A DNA stretch of 17,361 nt. Source: Candidatus Methanophagaceae archaeon. GTDB lineage: Archaea; Halobacteriota; Syntropharchaeia; Alkanophagales; Methanospirareceae. The notes below the pieces were generated by a model, which searched no databases, was not told the origin of the DNA, and worked only from the letters and a program-made list of their open reading frames with translations. This document shows, piece after piece, positions 1 through 6,287 of the stretch. The stretch is taken from the NCBI GenBank assembly GCA_013374505.1, contig QENJ01000053.1:1-17361 (forward strand). The letters run 5' to 3'. A program made the translations under genes and the position numbers. Within the stretch, counting starts at the first letter, position 1. Every line of letters starts with the position of its first letter.

Positions 1-97
1 AAAAACATCTGCAGAGAAAAATAGGTGTTGGGTATCAATATTCCAAAGTCTACCGCCTCGGCGTTCCCCCTGTTTTTGAGCTGTTGGACCACCTCTT
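1..97. other. Unassigned window edge
   Basis: These 97 bases lie downstream of the stop of the minus-strand DUF7309-type gene. One plus-strand frame and one minus-strand frame are open across most of the stretch, but neither has a start, a ribosome binding site or a motif I recognise. It may be the edge of a neighbouring gene outside the window. I assign nothing. Confidence 0.3.
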
Positions 98-1129
98 TCA
101 GCCAAAAAACTCAAGCATTCCTGCTTTTACCTGCTCGATTTCTTTTAATTCACGACTCCGTTTTAGTTCAATGTCCAACCCGGAAGTAACAGGCTCAAGT
201 AACTGAAATAGTTCCTCTTTCGAGACCATTATTTTATCCGGTATGACTTCGGTATTCTCAATGAAACTCAGGAACTCCTCCATGAATTCTGATCGGTATT
301 CAGGTTTCGAGGGTTTCACTATTAAAGAATGATAAATGAATCCCGAATGATGGTCCACCCATATAAAAGCATAGGGATAATAAGGTCGTCCTTTTCCGTC
401 TCTCGCACCTCGTGCAATATAGAAGAAGTCAATTTCCCAGGTACCTTGTTCATGCCTCGCAATCCTTTTGAGCCGTTCCAAACGAACTTCATCTACGTGT
501 TCCGCCACAAATTCCGCCTCTTCTTCTATGAGCGGTGGTTTCAGCCATTCATCGCGCCAGTGCAATTCGTCATTTTCTTCTTCCGGCACCCGAACAAAGA
601 CATAAACATCGTCAAGAGGCTCAAGCATATCCTGGTCTTCTTTAAATCGTAATGCAACTTCTACCGCTTGGTGTAAGGCTAAAGTCAAAAATTTTGCCTC
701 TTCGCTTGTCAAATACCAGGGATGGTAGCCCGGAAGGTAACTGCGAAAAAGAGGCCATTCATTTCGTCCTCTAAATTTCAGCCCGAGTTTTTTTATCTGT
801 TCCATGTCGGGTTTCTGCAAAATCGTTCTGTCTCTAAACGCAGCCATTAAACATTTCTGCAGCATGAATGTTTCAATACCACTTTCCGGGTCGCCCAATT
901 GCAGTTTTAAATACCCTTTAAAACCTTCTGTACCTAAATAAACCGCTAAGCCATAATAATTGCCCAATCTGCCTAATATGCAGCAGTACCCAATTTCGCC
1001 GGTTGCCGGGTTTTTTACGCCGAATATGTCGGAATCCTACATCCAGTTCCAGCACTCGACCTTTTTGTATTCTATAGCGGCTTCGTATAAGTTCTTCCAT
1101 TCCTGAAGCGATGGTGATAAGTCACTCAT
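98..1129 (-). CDS. DUF7309/DUF6930-type protein with in-frame TAG at codon 31
   Basis: I recognise the product as a protein of the DUF7309 (N-terminal) plus DUF6930 (C-terminal) type; no biochemical function is known to me. An uninterrupted frame starts only at 967 (289 residues). The same frame continues upstream to an ATG at 1127-1129 and would add family-like sequence, with a W-N-W-M segment just before a TAG at 1037-1039 and then D-S-D-I-F-G-V and G-E-I-G-Y-C-C. Read through, the protein is 343 codons. A TATA-like box sits about 30 bases before this ATG, which supports 1129 as the true start. The C-terminal half keeps a W-E-I-D-F-F-Y segment and an acidic helical end. The TAG could be a nonsense mutation, a sequence error or a recoded codon. 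The family call is from memory, with moderate certainty. Confidence 0.65.
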
Positions 1130-1150
1130 TTTTGGATTGCACACAAATAA

Positions 1151-1330
1151 TTATATCATATATATTAAAGAACTTGTCCCTTTTTTATCTTTCGCACTGC
1201 CTCTTTTAAAGACGTCTATTCGAACACTTTTAGGGTACATATGCACTTGAGCCTCATCCCGGTCCCTCTCACTTTCTTTTGATGCTTCTACCAAAAACCG
1301 ATGTAGTTTCCCGATGAGTGTAACAGCCAA
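1151..1330 (-). CDS. Possible small basic protein, TTG start
   Basis: This 59-codon frame begins with a TTG at 1328-1330, a few bases after a GGTGG that could serve as ribosome binding site, and ends with TAA at 1151-1153. The translation is rich in charged residues (a K-E-S-E-R-D-R-D segment, later F-K-R-G-S-A-K-D-K-K), which looks more like protein than random AT-rich sequence. I do not recognise it. Its end overlaps the promoter of the downstream DUF7309-type gene, so it could also be a relic of a larger gene whose 5' part is lost. The rest of the 1331-1491 gap shows nothing I can identify. Confidence 0.3.
   Translation of the reverse strand: MAVTLIGKLHRFLVEASKESERDRDEAQVHMYPKSVRIDVFKRGSAKDKKGTSSLIYMI
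1154..1167 (-). promoter_or_regulatory. TATA-like promoter of the DUF7309-type gene
   Basis: An AT-only tract reading AATATATATGATATAA on the minus strand lies about 25-38 bases upstream of the ATG at 1129. That is the spacing expected for an archaeal TATA box serving a leaderless or nearly leaderless transcript. It supports the upstream start rather than the Met at 967. Confidence 0.45.
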
Positions 1331-1491
1331 ACAACCACCGGTTAATCACGAGCTTTAACAACATACCATCCAAGTGTGCTACCAAATAGAGTTCATGCCT
1401 GACTCACAATTTCCGCAATGTGGTTGAAAAGATTCCGCAAACATGAATTTTGAACCACAAACATGTGAGGAAACTACTCTGGATTTTAGAG

Positions 1492-2418
1492 TTAGCTAAA
1501 ATCCATGATCCAACGCACTAACCCTAAAAGGACGAGAAAAACGCCTTCTGCTCGTGTGAGTATCCAACCCGTCCGCATGAATAAAATGACTATTGCTATC
1601 ATACCCACAAGCATATACAGACTTCCTGTTGCGGAGGGGTCAATATGTAACGGTCGGAGCATACCCGCCAGACCAAGCACGCCCGCAAGATTGAAGATGT
1701 CACTGCCAATGAGGTTTCCCGCGGCTAGGCTATGACGGCCCGAGAGAGACGCCATAAGAGACGTTACGAATTCCGGTGCAGAAGTGCCGGCAGCAACTAT
1801 AGTCACACCAATTACCCATTCCGAGATACCCACCGCGTGTGCAATAGTAGTTGCAGATTCTACCAGTAAATGAGAGCCGCCCAGGACCAGAATGAGCCCC
1901 ATAAATAAGAACGGAATATCTTTCCACGTACCTTTTACCGCGGGTGGTTCATCGGCTTCTATTATCTCGCGGGGTTCCCGTCGCCAGAAAAGATAGCCCA
2001 GGTATAAAATTAACAACAAGAACAAAACGGCGCCTTCCAGGTGGGTTAGCGTCAGGTCCCGGAAGAAAAACAGGAGTAAAACCGACAGGGTAAGGAGAAA
2101 AAGACCATCGCGATAAACAAGTTTCGGGGTGATGCGAAGTTGATGGACGATTGCAACCCCACCTAAAATGAACCCAAGATTAAAGATATTCGAGCCTACG
2201 ATATTACCAACGGAAATATTAGCATAGCCTTTGAGTGCAGCCATAACAGTAACTGCGAACTCAGGAGCAGAAGTGCCAAGCGCAACAATGGTAAGCCCGA
2301 TCACGAGGTCGGAAACACCCACCAAACGAGCAATTCGCGATGCCGAATCCACTAACCAGCGGGCACCCACCCACAAAGCCCCAATAGAGATCACAATAAA
2401 GACAATCTCAAGTATCAT
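1492..2418 (-). CDS. Calcium/sodium antiporter (CaCA family, YrbG-like)
   Basis: This is an integral membrane cation exchanger of about 308 residues, the normal length for prokaryotic members of the Ca2+:cation antiporter superfamily. It shows the family's internal duplication. The first alpha repeat has G-T-S-A-P-E-F near residue 48 followed by G-N-I-V-G-S-N-I-F-N. The second has G-T-S-A-P-E-F near residue 213 followed by G-N-L-I-G-S-D-I-F-N. The acidic residues of these repeats form the ion site in known structures. About ten hydrophobic segments are visible, with a charged cytoplasmic loop around residues 145-165 (R-R-E-P-R-E). The ATG at 2418 is preceded by AGAGGAGATGAACT, a clear ribosome binding site. 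It appears monocistronic. Ion preference cannot be read from the sequence. Confidence 0.93.
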   Translation of the reverse strand: MILEIVFIVISIGALWVGARWLVDSASRIARLVGVSDLVIGLTIVALGTSAPEFAVTVMAALKGYANISVGNIVGSNIFNLGFILGGVAIVHQLRITPKLVYRDGLFLLTLSVLLLFFFRDLTLTHLEGAVLFLLLILYLGYLFWRREPREIIEADEPPAVKGTWKDIPFLFMGLILVLGGSHLLVESATTIAHAVGISEWVIGVTIVAAGTSAPEFVTSLMASLSGRHSLAAGNLIGSDIFNLAGVLGLAGMLRPLHIDPSATGSLYMLVGMIAIVILFMRTGWILTRAEGVFLVLLGLVRWIMDFS

Positions 2419-2491
2419 AGTTCATCTCCTCTTGTTTATAGAGATACAATAATGTTTACTTCTGTTAATGGTACCGGATTTATCACTAACC

Positions 2492-2512
2492 TTATATATA
2501 ACAATTGTTATA
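2492..2512 (+). promoter_or_regulatory. TATA box overlapping a 16-bp perfect palindrome
   Basis: CTTATATATA at 2491-2500 is a good archaeal TATA box about 55 bases upstream of the zinc-ribbon microprotein start. It runs into TATAACAATTGTTATA at 2497-2512, a perfect 16-base palindrome. A dimeric regulator bound there would compete with TBP/TFB, so this is a candidate autoregulatory or repressor operator. The binding protein is unknown. Confidence 0.5.
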
Positions 2513-2549
2513 CCTAATTTATGTGTGGAACTATAGGGGGTAAGAGAAG

Positions 2550-2702
2550 ATGTGTAGTATAGGGGGAGGCGATTTCAATATAGAAATCGAGAAGATGGAA
2601 GTAACGCGATACGAGTGCAAGGACTGCGGGAATAAGTTTGATAGTATGGGCGAAAAAGTGGTTTGCCCGTCATGTCTATCGGAAAACGTTGTGGTAGCGT
2701 AA
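2550..2702 (+). CDS. Zinc-ribbon microprotein (50 aa)
   Basis: This ORF encodes a 50-residue protein with two Cys-x-x-Cys knuckles: Y-E-C-K-D-C-G at residues 21-27 and V-V-C-P-S-C-L about 13 residues later. That is the pattern of a rubredoxin-like zinc ribbon. A GGGGGT about ten bases upstream of the ATG can serve as ribosome binding site, and a TATA box with palindrome lies about 50 bases further up. Archaea carry many such mini zinc ribbons, some DNA- or RNA-binding and most uncharacterised. The N-terminus (M-C-S-I-G-G-G-D) is unusual in carrying an extra Cys and a glycine patch. No partner gene is evident, since the next feature is a transposase relic. Confidence 0.6.
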   Translation: MCSIGGGDFNIEIEKMEVTRYECKDCGNKFDSMGEKVVCPSCLSENVVVA

Positions 2703-2911
2703 AGTAAAAAAAACCAGTCCTTGTGTCGAATAGCAGCGAGATGCTGCTGTATGTTTAACCATAGCGGAGCGGTTGGCGCTGTCGGAATAGCCCGTGACAT
2801 CAGTCTATCCTCGCGTTTTAGCGACTGCAGAGTGTGCGGAGAACGTGGAGGGATCAGGAAAAACATGCGTGGATTGGAACGTTCTTAAATTTCAAATCAC
2901 TACAAATAGAA
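2703..2911 (+). other. Intergenic tract with hairpin before the IS200 relic
   Basis: This 209-base stretch is richer in G and C than the flanking intergenic DNA. It contains AGCAGC-gagat-GCTGCT at 2732-2748, a perfect 6-bp stem extendable to 8 bp with one G-T pair. The other GC-rich stretch, around 2765-2800, holds no protein or tRNA signature. The tract could be the left end of the IS200 element, whose ends fold into hairpins, or a small structured RNA. I cannot decide. Confidence 0.3.
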
Positions 2912-3472
2912 ATGGGCGAAGTAGACGCGAAGAGGGTAAGGGTAACGAGGTATGAACTCAGGCATGACCTGCATACAGTGTCGCTACTAACGGATTATTT
3001 AGTGTTTTCACCGAAGTATCGCGGGAAGGTGTTGCTCGGGGATGTGGCTGAAGTTGCGGAAGAAAATATTCGGGAAAACTGCAAAGAGCTGGATAATGAG
3101 GTTAATGATATGGCCGTGAATGTTGATCACGAAAACCTTTTAAGAAAAGCGTTTACGAAAAAAAGTTTCGTAATCCGCCGAAGTGTTCCGTTAGCTGGAT
3201 AGCGAAGCGGATAAAGGGAAGGAGTAGCAAACTGTTGAGGGATAGATTTCCACAGCTCATGATGTGGTGTCCAGGGCATCTGTGGGCGCCTTCTTGTTAT
3301 CATGGATCCGAGGGGGCATGGCGGGGAAGTGGTGGTGAAGTACATATCGGGACAGAAGGGTTACGAGAAGGCAGATACTGTATCGGTGATAGATGAGGAA
3401 AAGGAAAAAGCGCACAAAACTAGGTACATAACGCTTTATAACACACTTTTTGCAGGAAAGCATCAAAAATAA
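2912..3472 (+). pseudogene. tnpA: IS200-type transposase TnpA (HUH/Y1), decayed
   Basis: The reading frame from the ATG at 2912 starts as a typical IS200/IS605 single-strand transposase, with R-Y-E-L-R-H-D-L-H and L-V-F-S-P-K-Y-R-G. It then follows the family to V-N-V-D-H, just before where the metal-binding His-x-His should be. There the sequence departs (E-N-L-L-R-K-A-F), the His pair is absent, and about 23 extra bases plus a frame change separate it from P-P-K-C-S-V-S-W-I-A-K-R-I-K-G. A second break at the G5 run 3312-3316 precedes a frame that gives V-V-V-K-Y-I-S-G-Q-K, including the expected catalytic Tyr, and ends at TAA 3470-3472. The element is therefore dead or non-autonomous. No tnpB is present. 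The element ends were not resolved. Confidence 0.8.
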
Positions 3473-3484
3473 AAAGCGAAAAGC

Positions 3485-3493
3485 TTTTATATA
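3485..3493 (+). promoter_or_regulatory. TATA box upstream of the propeller gene
   Basis: TTTTATATA is a strong archaeal TATA-like box. With a start about 25 bases downstream it would give the propeller-protein mRNA a leader of roughly 125 bases containing the two ACTTAAGTA motifs. Alternatively it belongs to the IS200 relic's right flank. Confidence 0.4.
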
Positions 3494-3559
3494 GCTATGA
3501 CAAACCTGCGATAATAGTGTAGTTTAAGTCGTCGGCACTTGTGCTTAGAGGCAGGCCTT

Positions 3560-3591
3560 GTACTTAAGTACGGGGTATAGTGACTTAAGTA
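3560..3591 (+). promoter_or_regulatory. Two ACTTAAGTA sites 21 bp apart
   Basis: GTACTTAAGTAC at 3560-3571 is a perfect 12-bp palindrome. Its core ACTTAAGTA recurs at 3583-3591, exactly 21 bases later, two turns of the helix. The pair lies 50-80 bases upstream of the propeller gene start. Phased palindromes like this suggest a DNA-binding regulator. No known regulon is recognised. Confidence 0.4.
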
Positions 3592-3642
3592 TGAGGAATC
3601 TGTATTGCACCAAATAAATAAAGTAAAAATTTGGAGATGAAA

Positions 3643-5275
3643 ATGGAAGCAAAATATGGAATATTGTTTGTCATCTTTGGATTTTTGGTATTTTGTGCTT
3701 TCGCAGAAGTTGCAGCAGCGATGCCAGAAGAGGCTTGGAATAAGACTTTCGGTGGGGCAAAGGGTGATTTTGGTCGTTCAGTCCGACAAACTTCAGACGG
3801 TGGATACATTATAATAGGGGTGACAAGTTCTTATGGTGCTGGCAATTCTCATGCTTACGCAGATGATATCTGGCTGATAAAGACCGATTCAAAAGGAGAT
3901 GAGGAGTGGAATAAGACATTTGGTAGTGCAAATATTTATGATAACGGGTATTCCGTTCAACAAACTTCAGACGGTGGATACATCATAGCAGGAACTACAA
4001 CACCACCTTATGGCGCTGGTTCCACAGATATTTGGCTGATAAAGACCGATTCAAAAGGAGATGAGGAGTGGAATAAGACTTTCGGTGGGGCAAAACTTGA
4101 TTATGGGTATTCGGTTCAACAAACTTTAGACGGTGGATATGTTTTAACAGGTAATACAATGTCTTACGGTGCTGGTTCTCGCGATGCTTGGCTGATAAAG
4201 ACAGATTCAAAAGGAGATGAAGAGTGGAATAAGACTTTCGGCGGTGCGCGACATGATGATGGTGAATCAGTCCAACAGACTTCAGACGGGGGATACATCA
4301 TAACAGGTGATACGTGGTCTTACGGTGCTGGTATTTGGGATGTCTGGCTAATAAAGACAGATTCAAAAGGAGATGAGGAGTGGAATAAGACTTTCGGTGG
4401 GGCAGAATGGGATGGTGGTCATTCAGTCCAACAAACCTCAGATGGGGGATACATTATAACAGGTTGTACAAGGTCTTATGGCGCTGGTTTTGATGATGCT
4501 TGGCTAATAAAGACCAATTCAAAAGGAGATGAAGAGTGGAATAAGACTTTCGGTAGTGAAAAACTTGATTATGGCTTTTCAGTCAAACAAACCTCAGACG
4601 GTGGATACATCTTCATAACAGGAGAGACAGAGGCCGGTAGTGGGCGTTGGGGGGGATGTCTGGCTAATAAAGACCGATTCAAAAGGAGATGAAGAGTGGA
4701 ATAAGACTTTCGGTGGGGCAGAAGAGGAGTTGTGCTTCTCAGTCCAACAAACTTCAGACAGTGGATACATTATAACAGGGGGGACAAGTTCTTACGGTGC
4801 TGGCGAATTTGATGTCTGGCTTATAAAGGTAAAAGGAGAGCAAAAAATATCAATCTTCGATACAGAACCATCCAAAAATCCTTACCCAAGCATAATGGGA
4901 ACACATAAAGGCGAAATTAAACCTTCGCATAACATCAACGTTAGCAAATTATATACTTACCCATGTGTTGGAACCGGTGGACACACAGAGTCTATCAAAT
5001 TATATGAAAATAATACTTTGATAGCAAACGGGACCTGGAACGGGTGCATCGGAGATTACCATAACATAACCCTACATAACTTAACGGGAGAGGCTCCTTA
5101 TGTCATGTTGTATAAGGACCAGGGATATACATACATCATAAAAACAGGCTCATATCCACAGCTAATACACGAGCCAAGCAAGGATGTAACCGGAGGAATA
5201 ATAACCTGCACCTCGTTCGTGGATGCGAATGGAAAAACATACACAGATTGGATTCCAGCGATTAGATTAGAGTGA
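3643..5275 (+). CDS. Secreted seven-repeat beta-propeller protein, split by a +1 frameshift
   Basis: From the ATG at 3643 (GGAG 6 bases upstream) the product has a signal peptide of about 26 residues ending A-E-V-A-A-A. It is followed by repeats of about 52 residues with consensus E-E-W-N-K-T-F-G-G, S-V-Q-Q-T-S-D-G-G-Y-I-I-T-G, Y-G-A-G and W-L-I-K-T-D-S-K-G-D. The first frame covers five repeats and most of the sixth, then fails in the G7 run 4649-4655. Dropping one G joins the frame ending at 5275, which completes repeat six and adds repeat seven. Seven such repeats fit one closed seven-bladed propeller (fold inferred). After the repeats comes a C-terminal domain of about 145 residues (I-K-P-S-H-N-I-N-V, D-W-I-P-A-I-R-L-E at the end) that I associate with ANME/Methanosarcina surface proteins. 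There is no C-terminal membrane anchor, so the protein is probably exported. The break may be a sequencing indel, decay or phase variation. Confidence 0.75.
3727..4828 (+). repeat. Seven tandem repeats of about 156 bp
   Basis: Coding repeats begin near 3727, 3901, 4063, 4219, 4375, 4531 and 4691. Three consecutive spacings are exactly 156 bases, the others 174, 162 and 160. The 160 equals 53 codons plus the one extra base of the frameshift. The edges (GATTCAAAAGGAGATGA, GGAATAAGACTTTCGG) are nearly identical while the centres vary, the pattern expected if recombination between copies changes blade number. Confidence 0.9.
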
Positions 5276-5310
5276 AATGCCTATAAAAATAGTATAAGGG
5301 GAGGAGAGAC

Positions 5311-5364
5311 CTATCAACAACGGGGATGCCCCGCAATTTATTGCGGGGTTATGACTTAGGGTAT
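5311..5364 (+). repeat. Hairpin element copy 1
   Basis: After GGGGATGCC comes CCGCAA-ttta-TTGCGG (5331-5346), whose stem extends to 8 bp using the preceding CC and following GG. A short outer pairing CCTA with TAGG flanks it. It lies 36 bases after the propeller stop and could help end that transcript. It belongs to a family with the copies at 5497-5549 and 6201-6257. Confidence 0.55.
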
Positions 5365-5496
5365 CTGAGGATATTCTGAGGTATATGGTTTTCGTTCATC
5401 TTATACGCCGTGATATATGCGATTATTGTGGGATATTTAATCAAAAGAGAAATAAGCGTTTCGTAGATATTTCATGAAATAATTGCTTTAAAGTCC

Positions 5497-5549
5497 AAAC
5501 AACCACCAAGGATGCCTCGGAATTTATTCCGATGGTTGTGTGGTTGGAG
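5497..5549 (+). repeat. Hairpin element copy 2
   Basis: The outer stem CAACCAC (5500-5506) pairs with GTGGTTG (5540-5546). Inside, GGATGCC precedes the inner hairpin TCGGAA-ttta-TTCCGA (5517-5532). It has the same architecture and loop as copy 1 with different but still complementary stems. It sits about 40 bases upstream of the toxin-antitoxin promoter. Confidence 0.6.
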
Positions 5550-5590
5550 CTTCATGAAAAGCCTAATAAAAATGAAAAATTCCAAAAGGT

Positions 5591-5598
5591 TTATATAA
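5591..5598 (+). promoter_or_regulatory. Promoter of the AbrB/RelE module
   Basis: TTATATAA is an archaeal TATA box preceded by a purine-rich BRE-like CCAAAAGG. A transcript starting about 25 bases downstream would include the GAGGTGA ribosome binding site at 5625-5631 before the ATG at 5641. Antitoxins of this type often repress their own promoter. No obvious operator was seen. Confidence 0.55.
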
Positions 5599-5640
5599 GT
5601 TGTAATGCTAATTTTATCTACGGCGAGGTGACTGAGATAG

Positions 5641-5910
5641 ATGATAGATGTTGCAATAACAAAACTTAGTTCAAAAGGACAAATAGTAATTCCATCAGAA
5701 ATGCGCGATAATTTTAGAGAAGGAGAAAAAATTGTCATAATCAAGAGTGGAGAACAATTAATCTTGAAAAAAGTAAGCGATTTAGGTAAGAATTTTGAAG
5801 ATGATCTTGCTTTTGCTAAAAAAACGGAAGAAGCCTGGCAGAGTTATGAAAAAGGAGAATTTGTTTCTCTACCTGTTGATAAATTTCTTGAAGAGCTAGA
5901 AAAATGTTAG
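5641..5910 (+). CDS. AbrB/SpoVT-type antitoxin
   Basis: This 89-residue protein begins with a swapped-hairpin AbrB DNA-binding domain: A-I-T-K-L-S-S-K-G-Q-I-V-I-P near residue 5, then a basic and acidic strand ending K-K-V. The C-terminal half is a charged helical tail of the kind that wraps and neutralises a toxin. It is preceded by GAGGTGA at 5625-5631 and a TATA box. Its TAG stop overlaps the start of the next gene (ATGTTAG, 5904-5910), the usual arrangement for an antitoxin followed by its toxin. By family it should bind its own promoter and a RelE/ParE-type partner. Confidence 0.85.
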   Translation: MIDVAITKLSSKGQIVIPSEMRDNFREGEKIVIIKSGEQLILKKVSDLGKNFEDDLAFAKKTEEAWQSYEKGEFVSLPVDKFLEELEKC

Positions 5911-6153
5911 AGGTAGAGCATAAACACAATTTTTTAAAAAAGACACATAGAATAAATGACAAGTCTGTTAAAGAACGAGTTAAAAATCAAATTAAAAAAA
6001 ATATTAGAAAATCCGGAAATCGGAAAAACAATGAGATATGCAAGGAAAGGAACAAGAGAACTGTATATAGGTTCTTTTAGGCTATCTTATGTTTATTTAA
6101 AAAGCGAAAACAAAATAATCTTTTTAGATCTGTACCATAAAGATGAGCAATAA
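5904..6153 (+). pseudogene. RelE/ParE-type toxin, frameshifted in an A8 run
   Basis: From the ATG at 5904, which overlaps the antitoxin stop, the frame gives M-L-E-V-E-H-K-H-N-F-L-K-K, then D-K-S-V-K-E-R-V-K-N-Q-I-K-K, a standard RelE N-terminus. At the A8 run 5994-6001 it goes out of frame. Removing one A continues as I-L-E-N-P-E-I-G-K-T-M-R-Y, then R-E-L-Y-I-G-S-F-R-L-S-Y, ending H-K-D-E-Q, giving a complete protein of about 82 residues, the usual family size. The family cleaves ribosome-bound mRNA or poisons gyrase; the sequence does not say which. A separate start at 5956 gives an untypical N-terminus and is unlikely to be the native product. The shift may be a sequence error, inactivation, or slippage on the A-run. 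Confidence 0.7.
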
Positions 6154-6200
6154 TTTTTTATCCATCAATTCTATTAAGTGATGCAGCTATAAACAAGATA

Positions 6201-6257
6201 CCCAACCAACAGCAATCGTGGATGCCCCCGATTTCAATCGGGTGTGGCAAGGTTGGG
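6201..6257 (+). repeat. Hairpin element copy 3
   Basis: The outer stem CCCAACC (6201-6207) pairs with GGTTGGG (6251-6257). Inside, GGATGCC precedes the inner hairpin CCCGATT-tc-AATCGGG (6227-6242). It lies between the convergent 3' ends of the toxin gene and leuS, so it may act as a two-way transcript end, besides being a member of the repeat family. Confidence 0.6.
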
Positions 6258-6287
6258 GCTCAACAAATGGCTCAAAAACATATCTAT

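Noticed and set aside
98..1129. Genome-wide TAG-as-sense code
   Set aside because: The antitoxin at 5641 ends at TAG exactly overlapping the next start, and the hsdS remnant also ends at TAG, so TAG works as a stop here. Site-specific recoding is left open as a finding.
2755..2830. A GC-rich stretch considered as a tRNA or C/D-box RNA
   Set aside because: No acceptor stem, T-loop GTTCRA motif, or matched C and D boxes could be found.
2531..2866. A 111-codon minus-strand open frame across the zinc-ribbon gene
   Set aside because: No start signal or recognisable domain. The plus strand has a promoter, ribosome site and two Cys-x-x-Cys knuckles.
3727..4828. The regularly spaced repeats as a CRISPR array
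   Set aside because: The 156-bp units are in-frame coding repeats with conserved protein motifs, not short repeats with unique spacers. No cas gene is present.
5380..5466. A hydrophobic stretch (I-W-F-S-F-I-L-Y-A-V-I-Y-A-I-I-V-G-Y-L) between hairpin copies 1 and 2
   Set aside because: It looks like a membrane segment, but there is no start codon in frame and a TGA directly precedes it. At most it is a relic too short to assign.
5956..6153. A separate 65-residue protein from the ATG at 5956
   Set aside because: Its first 14 residues are out of frame with the family-like N-terminus encoded from 5904, and no ribosome site precedes it. A frameshifted RelE explains the sequence better.
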